From SLFT01 sp964493075 (GTDB lineage Bacteria > Hydrogenedentota > Hydrogenedentia > Hydrogenedentales > CAITNO01): 11,294 bases of DNA. The stretch's first letter is position 1. Each line of letters begins with the position of its first letter. Positions 1 to 7,477 of the stretch are shown one piece after another. The translations under genes and the position numbers were made by a program. The notes under the pieces are model-generated. The model did no database searches, was not told the DNA's origin, and saw only the letters and a program-made list of their open reading frames with translations. The stretch covers positions 1 to 11,294 of the forward strand of contig CAZBNU010000129.1 in assembly GCA_964493075.1 (NCBI GenBank), read 5' to 3'.

Positions 1-189
1 AGATGAAATATCACTTCGCCTACTATACCATCGAGAGAGTAAAACGTTTCATAAAATAGTATCGGTTGACCCCAATTTATGGTGTTATCAATTTTTCTTT
101 GTGTATATGTAGTAGTGAGCCCCCGTTTTCCGTTAGAATATGCACAAGGGGACGCACGGATAGCTAAGGGGAAATTCTGGAGTAGCACC

Positions 190-1452
190 ATGTTGCTGAC
201 CGATTACAATCGCGACCTGGTTATTGAGATGTTGATGGAAGCGGAAGTCGCCCTCTCCAATAACCTGATGTCGTTCTGGACACATAACACCTGGGACATT
301 GAATACGGTGGTTTTCTAACCCGGCTGGATCGGCGGGGCAAACTGTTCGATGCCAGCGAAAAGGTGTTGATGATGCAGGTGCGCATGATCAGCAGTCTGG
401 CTGCCGCGCACCGCTTCGGTCTGACGGATTACGGCTATCTGGACCTGGCGGACCGGGGCTTTGATTACCTGGTGAATACCTTCTGGGATAAGGAAAACGG
501 CGGCTTCCATTATTCAGTGGAGCGGGATGGTACGCCAAAATCGAAGCGTAAGAATACGGACTTTCACGGCTATGCCATGACCGGACTGGTGGAATACTAC
601 CTGGCGTCGGGTAAAGAAGAAGCGCTGGAGTGGGCCGACCGCGTATTTGACTTGCTGTTGGACAAGGCGGCTGATCGGGATATGGGATTTATGGAGGATT
701 TTGATGGCAGCGACTGGCTGGTACTCAATGCCGATCAAATGCGCTTGAGCGATCAAAAGGGGATCAAAACCATTGACATGCATGCCAATGTACTTGAAGG
801 TATGATGTATCTTGCTGGCGCAACCGATGCAGACAAACATAAAAACGCCCTTTTTCGACTGCTTGATCTAATCTGCATCATGGGCATCCATCTCGACTAC
901 GGCTGCACAGTCACCGCATTCGACGCTGATTGGAACCCGGTGGGGGATTCCCAGGGGCGAATGACCACCTCCTATGGACTTAACGTAGAACTGGCTTGGT
1001 TTATCTGGCAGGCGGCGTCTGTGCTGAAAGAAGAAAATGAAATGTACCACACCACAGCGCTCCGGCTGGTGGACCATGCTCTGGAATTTGGGTTTGACAA
1101 GGATCGTGGGGGACTTGCGGCCTTTGGCCCCGTCACGGGGCATGTTCTTGGTGCGGAGGAACTGGGCGAAGAGCGCCTGCTGAAATCCTGGTGGGCGCAG
1201 GCAGAACTATTAAACGCCCTGTGTGATGCCTGCAGGCGCACTGGTGATATTAAATACTTTAAAGCACTTGTTAAAACCTTCGACTGGATACAGAATTTCC
1301 AGATGGACCACGAATACGGCGACTGGTATCAGGATACCTGTTGGCGCACGGGGCAACCGGTAACCACGGACAAGGGCGGCGAATTCAAAACTGCCTTCCA
1401 CGCAGGCCGCGCCCTGATCCGCGCCATCAACGCCTTCCGCGAATGGGTGTAA
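190..1452 (+). CDS. AGE-family (N-acylglucosamine 2-epimerase / cellobiose 2-epimerase-like) protein with altered catalytic site
   Basis: This is a 420-residue cytoplasmic (alpha/alpha)6-barrel protein related to N-acylglucosamine 2-epimerases, cellobiose 2-epimerases and YihS-type isomerases, which interconvert epimers or aldose/ketose forms of sugars. Family features visible are the N-terminal SFW...GGF stretch (residues 28-42), R65, the LLKSWWAQAE segment (W334/W335) and GEFKTAFHAGR near the C-terminus, with H404 matching the last catalytic histidine. The motif that is normally H-x-[IL]-E reads N-V-L-E (N200, E203), and the second, normally YGH-x-[IV]-E, reads YGLNVE (L264, E267), so two of three catalytic histidines appear lost. 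The ATG at 190 is chosen because GGAG sits 7 nt upstream and the length then fits the family; the frame stays open back to 79, but that extension does not resemble the family. The fold is certain; substrate and even activity are not. Confidence 0.88.
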   Translation: MLLTDYNRDLVIEMLMEAEVALSNNLMSFWTHNTWDIEYGGFLTRLDRRGKLFDASEKVLMMQVRMISSLAAAHRFGLTDYGYLDLADRGFDYLVNTFWDKENGGFHYSVERDGTPKSKRKNTDFHGYAMTGLVEYYLASGKEEALEWADRVFDLLLDKAADRDMGFMEDFDGSDWLVLNADQMRLSDQKGIKTIDMHANVLEGMMYLAGATDADKHKNALFRLLDLICIMGIHLDYGCTVTAFDADWNPVGDSQGRMTTSYGLNVELAWFIWQAASVLKEENEMYHTTALRLVDHALEFGFDKDRGGLAAFGPVTGHVLGAEELGEERLLKSWWAQAELLNALCDACRRTGDIKYFKALVKTFDWIQNFQMDHEYGDWYQDTCWRTGQPVTTDKGGEFKTAFHAGRALIRAINAFREWV

Positions 1453-1543
1453 GTTGAATTAATGATGTTGACAAGAACCCATTTGGGCATCTGTCTTCTG
1501 CCTAATTGCCTTGGTTTCGCATCTGTAAAACATAGTAATTGAT

Positions 1544-1653
1544 TTTGGGATATGGGAGTTATGGGACGAATGAGGCCCATGAAATTGGAAAGTCATAGGC
1601 CAAGAATAGGAGTGTATGTCCCATACGTCCCATAAGTCCTATAACTCCCATGC
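1544..1653. repeat. Inverted array of 9-bp units (TGGGAnnnA / GTCCCATAA)
   Basis: The 220-bp interval between the AGE-like gene and the FAD oxidoreductase contains two facing tracts with a strict 9-bp period. The left tract has three units (1544-1552, 1553-1561, 1562-1570) with the core TGGGA. The right tract has four units (1618-1626, 1627-1635, 1636-1644, 1645-1653) with the core GTCCCATA. The segments 1552-1567 and 1636-1651 are reverse complements at 15 of 16 positions, and the mismatch would be a G-U pair in RNA; 68 bp separate them. The array ends about 20 bp before the start codon at 1673, so in a transcript it could fold within the leader. It has no coding meaning I can defend. The rest of the interval (1453-1543) shows no clear terminator or promoter. 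Confidence 0.8.
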
Positions 1654-1672
1654 ACAACCTTGGAGAATGCTC

Positions 1673-3022
1673 ATGAATCGCCGAGAAATGCTGCTGACTA
1701 CCACCTTGGGTGGTGTGGGTGCCGCCTTGGGAAAAGCCGCCGCCCAACCTGTCTCCGAACAGCCAGACAGCGCCACTGAAATCACGTGGTCGCGCAGGGT
1801 GCCGGTGCGGTGGGAGGCGGACGTCGCTGTTATCGGCGGCGGCATGGCGGGGGTAGGCGCTGCGGCTGCTGCGGCACGGTCAGGCGCAAAAGTGCTTCTC
1901 ATTGAACGCTTCGCCATTACAGGCGGTATGCTTACTGTGGGCGGTGTTGCCAATTTTTGTGGCGAAATGGAAGGGCAGGGTGAGGTCTTCGATGAAGTGG
2001 TTGCCGGACTGCGCGCCTTCAACGCCATCGGCCACGGACGAGACTCTGTATTCCATTATGAAACCCTGGCCATTGTGCTCCAAGAATTACTTCTGAAACG
2101 GAATGTAAAAATGTTGCTTCATACCCGCTTTGTGGATGTGCATGAAAAGGACGGGCATATCCGGGAACTGATTGTCTGTGGCAAGAGTGGTCCGGAAGCC
2201 GTGCGTGCCAGGCAGTTCATTGATTGCAGCGGTGAAGCAGATGTTGCTCGCGCCACTGGTTTTGAAGTTATGAAAGGGCGACCAGAAGATGGGATGCAAC
2301 TGCCCATGTCCATGATGTATTTTGTGCGTCATCTTACAGAAGCCGTGCCAGGACCATTGTTGCCTGGAGGCTGGTTCGATCCCGTTCGCAAAGAAGACGA
2401 CCTTCCCATGACCAGTGTATGGCCGGACGGACCAGGCGGCAATGCCATCAAGATCAAGGTTCCCATGTTCGACGCCACCGATACGGAAAGTATGACCGCT
2501 GCCGAAATTCAGGGACGCAGACGGATGTGGGAAGTGATGGACTATCATCAGCGCGTGGAAAAAAAACCGTGGATACTCGACCATTGCAGCCCCATCATCG
2601 GCACGCGGGAAGGCGCGCGCGTGGTGGGCGATTACGTTTTGCAGGTGGACGACCTGCGTGCCGGACGCGCCTTCGACGACGGCATTGCAAGGGGCACGTT
2701 CTACCTTGACGGCCACAAGCCTGACGACGACAAGCGCACCTATATTCTTCCGAAAGATGAACTCGATGTGCCGCCCTACCAGATTCCTCTGCGTTGCCTG
2801 ATTGCGAAGGACGGCACAAACCTGCTCATGGCGGGACGGTGTTTTTCAGGAGATCAACTTGCCTTGTCATCGGCGCGGGTCAGCACCACTGCCTGCATGA
2901 TGGGTCAGGCCGCTGGCATTGCCGCTGCACTGGCAGCGCAAAACAACTGCCCCCCACGCAGCATTGATCCTGCGGAAGTACGTAAAATCGTGCTGGAACG
3001 CGGCGCAAATCTCACGGTATAG
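1673..3022 (+). CDS. FAD-dependent oxidoreductase with probable Tat signal (PF12831-like)
   Basis: This 449-residue flavoprotein belongs to the FAD_oxidored group of two-domain dinucleotide-binding oxidoreductases. After a twin-arginine leader (NRREMLL, residues 2-8, followed by a weakly hydrophobic stretch ending AAAQP near 25) comes the FAD-binding Rossmann motif VAVIGGGMAG (residues 51-60, glycines 55, 57, 60) with E78 ending the second strand in LLIER, then the family's TGGMLTVGGV segment at 83-92. The C-terminal part has the typical LLMAGRCFSGD and ARVSTTACMMGQAAG stretches that close over FAD. Tat export is sensible for a protein that folds around its cofactor, although the h-region is short. 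The start at 1673 has GGAG 7 nt upstream and gives the signal peptide at the N-terminus; the in-frame ATG at 1616 lies inside the 9-bp repeat array and has no support. The substrate is unknown. Confidence 0.88.
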   Translation: MNRREMLLTTTLGGVGAALGKAAAQPVSEQPDSATEITWSRRVPVRWEADVAVIGGGMAGVGAAAAAARSGAKVLLIERFAITGGMLTVGGVANFCGEMEGQGEVFDEVVAGLRAFNAIGHGRDSVFHYETLAIVLQELLLKRNVKMLLHTRFVDVHEKDGHIRELIVCGKSGPEAVRARQFIDCSGEADVARATGFEVMKGRPEDGMQLPMSMMYFVRHLTEAVPGPLLPGGWFDPVRKEDDLPMTSVWPDGPGGNAIKIKVPMFDATDTESMTAAEIQGRRRMWEVMDYHQRVEKKPWILDHCSPIIGTREGARVVGDYVLQVDDLRAGRAFDDGIARGTFYLDGHKPDDDKRTYILPKDELDVPPYQIPLRCLIAKDGTNLLMAGRCFSGDQLALSSARVSTTACMMGQAAGIAAALAAQNNCPPRSIDPAEVRKIVLERGANLTV

Positions 3023-3083
3023 ACCTTTCTTGCAGGAGTGATTCTCACGAATGCATATCACTTCAAATGCTTTGTAATAAACA

Positions 3084-3115
3084 TTGTGAATACGCTACTT
3101 TTTTTGTGGTATAAT
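3084..3115 (+). promoter_or_regulatory. Extended -10 promoter for the regulator gene
   Basis: A perfect -10 hexamer TATAAT at 3110-3115 is preceded by TGG, giving the extended -10 element TGnTATAAT. A weak -35-like TTGTGA lies at 3084-3089 with an over-long 20-bp spacer, so recognition would rest mainly on the extended -10. Transcription would start near 3122, about 45 nt before the ATG at 3168 or about 170 nt before the alternative GTG at 3294. Only sigma70-type recognition is assumed. Confidence 0.6.
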
Positions 3116-3167
3116 TTCATTATCGCTGTGGTGTCTCAGCGTAGCAGGGATGTGTGAAGGTGTTCCG

Positions 3168-4238
3168 ATGGTAGAACGCATTCAGGCGGCTCCGAGGCAG
3201 AACGGAAAACGGGAGTCACAGAGATTAGGTTCTGGGCGCTCCACAGGCAAGGATTGGCGGGCAGCGACGCCGGAAATTAAAGGGGATTTGCAGGTGGCAA
3301 AGATTTTATGTGTTGATACGGACCGGCATTTCGGTAGTTTTGTGTGCGCGCACCTGAAAGATGCGGGGCATTCCTGTATGCTGGACAGCCGGGGCGACCG
3401 TGTAATCAGAATGATCGAGCAACACGGCATTGACCTGATCATTGCAGAGGTAATGCTCCCGGATGTGTGTGGTTTCGAAATTTGCCGCCGCATTCGCGCT
3501 CATGCCGAACTATTCACCCTGCCCATCATCCTGATGTCTTCCATGGCTTCACAAAGTGAAATCGCTCATGGTCTTGCGCAAGGCGCTGACGATTATCTGG
3601 CAAAACCTTTTGACACTAAAACGCTTGTCGCCCGCGTAACGGAGCAGTTGAAGGCTGCCCACCATGCAGCGGAGCCGGACCCTGCAACAGGACTGGCCAG
3701 CGCCAAAATGATCAAGGCCGTGATTCAGCGCAACATTACGCAAAAGATCCCATTCGCCACCGCCTATATCGAAATGGATAATATCGCGGAATTCGGCAAG
3801 TTTGCTGGCGATGCCCACAGAGACAAAGCGTTAAGGCATATTGCGCGCATTCTCGACAGATATGGCAAGTTGCTGGAATCCCCCCGCTTTAAAACAGCAC
3901 ACATGGGACTTGGGCATTTTGTGTGCGTAATGGAACCGGACAGTGTTGTTCCCTATTGTGAACGTGTTGCCGAAAGTTGGGAAAAGCATCTGCCCGATTT
4001 TTATGATTTGGTAGGCCTTAAAATGCCAAAAACAGCCGCCGCTATTGCAAGTTCAAGGGCAGTGCCGCTGTTAAAATTGATCATCTGTGCTACCAACAGC
4101 GAATTGTCCGGTGCTGATTCTGTCAAGGAATACTTTGATGTGCTGGCACAACTGCGCAAAAAGGCCGTCGCACAAGGGGATACGGGAATTTACCTTGACC
4201 ACCGCAAGACGCGAAAAAAAAGGCAGGCGGCGTCATAA
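3168..4238 (+). CDS. Response-regulator-like protein: degenerate receiver plus degenerate GGDEF domain
   Basis: The protein has 356 residues: a basic, low-complexity leader (1-42), a CheY-like receiver (about 43-163) and a GGDEF-like domain (about 170-345). In the receiver, strand 1 ends CVDTD (D50, T51, D52) instead of the usual paired acids. The phosphoacceptor position in LIIAEVMLP is Glu94 rather than Asp. The Ser in ILMSS and Lys146 in LAKPF are kept. The second domain keeps a DPATGL entry and the FGKFAGD...ALRHIARIL helix, but the active-site loop reads GLGHF (247-251) instead of GGDEF, so diguanylate cyclase activity is unlikely. It probably works by binding a partner or nucleotide. 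Start choice is open: ATG 3168 has GAAGG 7 nt upstream, ATG 3150 has no spaced site, and GTG 3294 has AGGGG 8 nt upstream and would begin exactly at receiver strand 1 (314 residues). No sensor kinase gene is nearby. Confidence 0.85.
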   Translation: MVERIQAAPRQNGKRESQRLGSGRSTGKDWRAATPEIKGDLQVAKILCVDTDRHFGSFVCAHLKDAGHSCMLDSRGDRVIRMIEQHGIDLIIAEVMLPDVCGFEICRRIRAHAELFTLPIILMSSMASQSEIAHGLAQGADDYLAKPFDTKTLVARVTEQLKAAHHAAEPDPATGLASAKMIKAVIQRNITQKIPFATAYIEMDNIAEFGKFAGDAHRDKALRHIARILDRYGKLLESPRFKTAHMGLGHFVCVMEPDSVVPYCERVAESWEKHLPDFYDLVGLKMPKTAAAIASSRAVPLLKLIICATNSELSGADSVKEYFDVLAQLRKKAVAQGDTGIYLDHRKTRKKRQAAS

Positions 4239-4248
4239 TCTACAGACA

Positions 4249-5217
4249 CTACACGTCACGGTGCAGGCGTTTTTGGGTGTCGGCAATCACCACATCAAGA
4301 ATCTCATTTAACGAGGTTTTCGGTACATAACCGATGGCCTCGTTAATTTTTTTCAGGCAGGGCTCGCGATGGCGCATATCCTCGTAACCGGGACCATAGG
4401 CTTGATCATAGGGCACGTACCGTATGGTCGAAGCACTACCCGAACGCTCAATGACCCGTTGCGCTAATTCCTCCATGCTGACCGGCTCATTGTTTCCGAT
4501 GTTGTAGACCTCTCCGAGAAGATCGCAACGATCCATCAGCGTCATAATCGCTGGCGCCACATCGCCCACGTAGGCGAAACACCGCGTCTGTTTGCCGTCT
4601 CCGTATACGGTCACCGGCTCGTTCAGCAGCGCCTGCCGCGCAAAGGTGGGAATAACCATGCCATACCGTCCGGTCTGACGCGGCCCCACCGTGTTAAACA
4701 GGCGTGTGACAACAACAGGATGCCGTTTTTCGTGCCAGTACGCCAATGCCAGAAATTCATCTATGGCTTTTGACGCCGCATAGCACCAGCGATGGCGATG
4801 TGTGGGGCCGATAACGCAATCGTCATTCTCGTTAAATAATGGATTGGCGCTTTTGCCATAAACCTCACTTGTGGAAGTAATCAAAAGGCGCCGTCGGTAG
4901 CGGCAGGTCTCTTCAAGAATGGTCTCTGTACCCTGTATATTATTCAAAATGGTGCGGATAGGGTGGTCCACCACCAACTGTACGCCCACGGTGGCCGCGA
5001 GATGAAAGACTACATCCACCTCGCGCACCAAATCGCGCACAATCTGTTGGTTCAAGGTGCTATCAATGATGCAGGTGATATCCGGCATGTGTTCGATATT
5101 CTCAAAACGCCCTGTACTCAGATCGTCAAGCACAAAAACCTTGTCGCCCCGAGCCGTCAACAACTCGCACAGATGTGACCCGATAAATCCGGCACCGCCG
5201 GTAACCAATACGCGCAT
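4249..5217 (-). CDS. NAD-dependent sugar-nucleotide epimerase/dehydratase (extended SDR)
   Basis: The 322-residue protein is an extended short-chain dehydrogenase/reductase of the kind that modifies UDP- or dTDP-sugars in the cytoplasm for glycan synthesis. It has the NAD-binding motif TGGAGFIGSHL (residues 6-16), acidic D31/D32 after strand 2 indicating NAD rather than NADP, the STSEVYG stretch (115-121) with the catalytic Ser/Thr, and the YxxxK pair Y146/K150 in YAASK. RLFNTVGPRQ, YGDGKQTR and the C-terminal YEDMRHR segment resemble GalE/UDP-glucuronate decarboxylase/UDP-glucuronate epimerase-type proteins, so the precise reaction (4-epimerase, decarboxylase or dehydratase) is not decided. 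The start has GGGAG 6 nt upstream (5224-5228). The gene is convergent with the regulator gene, with 10 bp between stop codons and no terminator visible there. Confidence 0.88.
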   Translation of the reverse strand: MRVLVTGGAGFIGSHLCELLTARGDKVFVLDDLSTGRFENIEHMPDITCIIDSTLNQQIVRDLVREVDVVFHLAATVGVQLVVDHPIRTILNNIQGTETILEETCRYRRRLLITSTSEVYGKSANPLFNENDDCVIGPTHRHRWCYAASKAIDEFLALAYWHEKRHPVVVTRLFNTVGPRQTGRYGMVIPTFARQALLNEPVTVYGDGKQTRCFAYVGDVAPAIMTLMDRCDLLGEVYNIGNNEPVSMEELAQRVIERSGSASTIRYVPYDQAYGPGYEDMRHREPCLKKINEAIGYVPKTSLNEILDVVIADTQKRLHRDV

Positions 5218-5338
5218 GTATTTCTCCCATCTTGCAGCATGTTTCTAAAAAAAGTGAGTATCTCGTCGAATAAACCCCTGTAATAATACTCGCATTCACG
5301 GACGCAGGGCAAAACGATATGTTTGTTCAGCGCCGCAA

Positions 5339-5356
5339 GGCTCTTGCAGAAGAGCC
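5339..5356. other. Perfect 7-bp hairpin between epimerase and GH43 genes
   Basis: GGCTCTT (5339-5345) and AAGAGCC (5350-5356) form a perfect 7-bp stem with a 4-nt loop, 25 bp beyond the GH43 stop codon. It lies where a terminator for the minus-strand GH43 transcript would be expected, but on that strand it is followed by TTGCGGCG rather than a T-run, so an intrinsic terminator is doubtful. It could be an RNA-end stabilising or Rho-associated hairpin, or chance. The remainder of 5218-5380 holds the epimerase ribosome-binding site and nothing else I can name. Confidence 0.4.
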
Positions 5357-5380
5357 GTCAAATTATCTTTCGGCATACAA

Positions 5381-6349
5381 TCACGGCGCGGGCTGCTCTG
5401 TACCGCGGGATACGGTTGCATGAATTACACCTTCTTCATCGAACCAGATCGGGTCCAGGGCAAGAAAGCGAGTAAAGTTGATGTCTGTATTTTTCTTCTG
5501 ATGATACACCATCCACAAACCGCCGCGGGGACCCTCAATCACACAGTGATGCCCCGGCCCAAAAACGGTTTCGGTTCGTTTAACAATAGGGTTTCCTGGA
5601 TATTTTGTAAAGGGGCCCTTAGGAGAATCAGCCGTGGCATAGCCAATGGCATAGCCGGGCCCATCTGCACCACTGCCGGAATACATCAGGTAATACACCC
5701 CGTTCCGCTTGATCATCCACGGCGCTTCCGCCACAAAACCATGTGCCCGTTCCCAGGGTGCTTCAGGTGTAATGATCAAATGGGACTCCCCCTTTTTCTG
5801 CAAAGGGTCTTTCATTGCCTGTACCCGGATACGGTTCCCGGGCTCGGCGAATATCTCGGTATAATACAGATATAATTCCCCGTCATCGTCCCTGAACAAA
5901 TGGGCATCAATGGCATTATCCGCCAAAATACACCGGTCTTCAAAGGGACCCAGAGGCGACTCCGAAACGGCAACACCCACTTGTTTGTGGCGCAAAGGCC
6001 CTATGGTGTAATACAAATAAAACTTCCCGTCACCGGACGCGTGATGAAAGACGTCCGGCGCCCAGAGTCCACCCCGCGAATCTTCAAAACATTTACCTTT
6101 ATGCTCCCAGTGCAGCAGGTCCGACGAGGTGAATACATCATAATGGGTGCCGCCCCATGTCGGGTAGAGATAGTACGACCCTTCATAGCGGATTACATGA
6201 GGGTCGGCAGCCTTAATATCCATGATGGGATTGGTGTATGTTAGTGCTTGCGAATTGTCATGATCATTCCCCGCTGCCTGCAACGATGCCAACAGAACGA
6301 AAACCATCATAAACAGGGATGAAAAGGTGTTGAATACTTTACACATCAT
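5381..6349 (-). CDS. Secreted glycoside hydrolase family 43 protein (arabinanase / arabinofuranosidase / xylosidase-like)
   Basis: This 322-residue protein has a signal peptide (residues 1 to about 26, hydrophobic SLFMMVFVLLASLQAAG, no lipobox Cys) and then one five-bladed beta-propeller of GH43 type and usual length. The three catalytic acids of GH43 can be placed: general base D49 in AADPHVI, pKa-modulating D148 in IDAHLF, and general acid E208 in VAEAPWM. GPGHHC near 265-269 supplies the conserved propeller histidine. GH43 enzymes remove alpha-L-arabinofuranosyl or beta-D-xylosyl units, or cut arabinan internally, by inversion; the exact specificity is not decidable here. There is no carbohydrate-binding module. 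The start at 6349 is preferred: AAGGAG lies 9 nt upstream and the signal peptide starts properly, whereas the open frame to 6391 (GTG) overlaps the aminotransferase stop codon. The 38-bp spacing to the aminotransferase suggests cotranscription with it. Confidence 0.88.
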   Translation of the reverse strand: MMCKVFNTFSSLFMMVFVLLASLQAAGNDHDNSQALTYTNPIMDIKAADPHVIRYEGSYYLYPTWGGTHYDVFTSSDLLHWEHKGKCFEDSRGGLWAPDVFHHASGDGKFYLYYTIGPLRHKQVGVAVSESPLGPFEDRCILADNAIDAHLFRDDDGELYLYYTEIFAEPGNRIRVQAMKDPLQKKGESHLIITPEAPWERAHGFVAEAPWMIKRNGVYYLMYSGSGADGPGYAIGYATADSPKGPFTKYPGNPIVKRTETVFGPGHHCVIEGPRGGLWMVYHQKKNTDINFTRFLALDPIWFDEEGVIHATVSRGTEQPAP

Positions 6350-6387
6350 CCCTTCCATCTCCTTTATCAATGTGAAACAAAGGCGAA

Positions 6388-7374
6388 TCACGTTCCAGCC
6401 AGTTCATAGTTCACCGGTGTGCCATGCCAGCCCGCCCAGCGCTTCTCCCAATACAGGTTGTGAAGTTGAACTGAGACCTCTCCCGCACCACCGTGTTCAC
6501 AGACGGGTTTCCCGTTCACGCTGCGTACCGGCATGATACTGCCTGCAGTGGTGGTCATGAACACATCATCAGCGACCTGCAGTTCGTCTGTATGAATCTG
6601 ACGTGAAACAACTGGTATGCCGAGCTCCTTGCACAGGTCGAAAACACTCTGCCGGGTGAGCCCTTCCAGACATCCCATATCCGGCGTTACCACCGTGCCG
6701 TCAATAACGGCGAAGATGTTCGCGCCGGTCGCTTCCGCAAGATAGCCGTCCGCATCTGTAAGCACCGCCCATTCTGCACCACGATCGCCCGCCTCGAACA
6801 ACGCCATCTGCATGTCGAGCCAATGGAAGTTCTTTGCACGGGGATCAACGGAACGGGACGGGATGCGGATATGGTTTTTGCTGACGATAAGGTCCACGCC
6901 CCGCGCCCGCTGTTCATCGTCGAACATAAACACGAAAGGAATGGCCATGCCGTAAAACCGGTTATCGAATTTCGCCGGGTCCACCATTTCGTTGCGGCCC
7001 ATGGGCGGCATGCCCCGCGTAACCGTCCACCACACATAGGCATCCTTCAAGCCAGACCGCGCCACCAGCCCATGCAATATGTCCGCTTCCTGATCCCGGT
7101 TATATGGATTCTTTACGCGAATGGTTTCACAGGCTTTCGCAAAACGCGCCTGATGCTCCTTTAGCCGGAAAAACATGCCCCGGCTCACACTGACCACATC
7201 ATACACCGCATCCGCATGAAAGAAGCCAGCATCCCAAAAAGGAATGCTCGCCTCAAACACCGGGCAGAAATGATCCGCCACATACGCCGCACCAAAAGCA
7301 TACTCCGGTTCGCAAGGCTGCTGCTGATGCTCCGAATGGGTCAGCATGATTTCATGGGCATGAATCAGTTCCAT
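6388..7374 (-). CDS. PLP-dependent aminotransferase, class IV (BCAT / D-amino acid / R-amine transaminase-like); N-terminus borders a gap
   Basis: Read from the last visible ATG, the protein has 328 residues, close to the normal size of fold-type IV aminotransferases, which move amino groups between amino acids (or amines) and 2-oxo acids in the cytoplasm. Visible hallmarks are AGFFHADAVYDVVSV (49-63) and FFRLKEHQARF (68-78) at the substrate and phosphate end, the PLP-binding lysine K181 in DPRAKNFHW, EATGANIF with E214, GCLEGLTR (234-241) and the TTTAG phosphate loop (274-278). The spacing and the Y-D-V-V-S-V stretch are reminiscent of (R)-amine or D-amino acid transaminases as much as of branched-chain ones; substrate is not assigned. 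The ATG at 7374 directly touches the 100-N gap, so its ribosome-binding site is unseen and true upstream residues may be missing. The frame also continues through the gap into the repeat, which is not coding. Confidence 0.85.
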   Translation of the reverse strand: MELIHAHEIMLTHSEHQQQPCEPEYAFGAAYVADHFCPVFEASIPFWDAGFFHADAVYDVVSVSRGMFFRLKEHQARFAKACETIRVKNPYNRDQEADILHGLVARSGLKDAYVWWTVTRGMPPMGRNEMVDPAKFDNRFYGMAIPFVFMFDDEQRARGVDLIVSKNHIRIPSRSVDPRAKNFHWLDMQMALFEAGDRGAEWAVLTDADGYLAEATGANIFAVIDGTVVTPDMGCLEGLTRQSVFDLCKELGIPVVSRQIHTDELQVADDVFMTTTAGSIMPVRSVNGKPVCEHGGAGEVSVQLHNLYWEKRWAGWHGTPVNYELAGT

Positions 7375-7474
7375 NNNNNNNNNNNNNNNNNNNNNNNNNN
7401 NNNNNNNNNNNNNNNNNNNNNNNNNNNNNNNNNNNNNNNNNNNNNNNNNNNNNNNNNNNNNNNNNNNNNNNNNN
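7375..7474. other. Assembly gap, 100 N
   Basis: Exactly 100 unknown bases, the usual placeholder for a scaffold gap of unknown true length. It lies between the aminotransferase start and an inverted repeat, so the promoter and perhaps the N-terminus of the aminotransferase are missing, and the adjacency of the GH51 gene and the aminotransferase depends on the scaffolding. Confidence 0.95.
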
Positions 7475-7477
7475 TCA

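Noticed and set aside
66..94. Possible promoter (TTGACC at 66-71) before the AGE-like gene
   Set aside because: No acceptable -10 hexamer is found at 16-18 bp spacing, so the match to -35 alone is not enough.
79..189. Hydrophobic N-terminal extension (possible signal) of the AGE-like protein
   Set aside because: The family is cytoplasmic, the ATG at 190 has a well-spaced ribosome-binding site, and the extension does not resemble a family N-terminus.
1616..1672. Upstream start at 1616 for the FAD oxidoreductase
   Set aside because: It lies in the 9-bp array with no ribosome-binding site, and it would place 19 residues before the twin-arginine signal; the ATG at 1673 has GGAG 7 nt upstream.
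2087..2716. Minus-strand open frame of 209 codons opposite the FAD oxidoreductase
   Set aside because: Antisense shadow of a well-supported flavoprotein, without any domain signature or ribosome-binding site of note.
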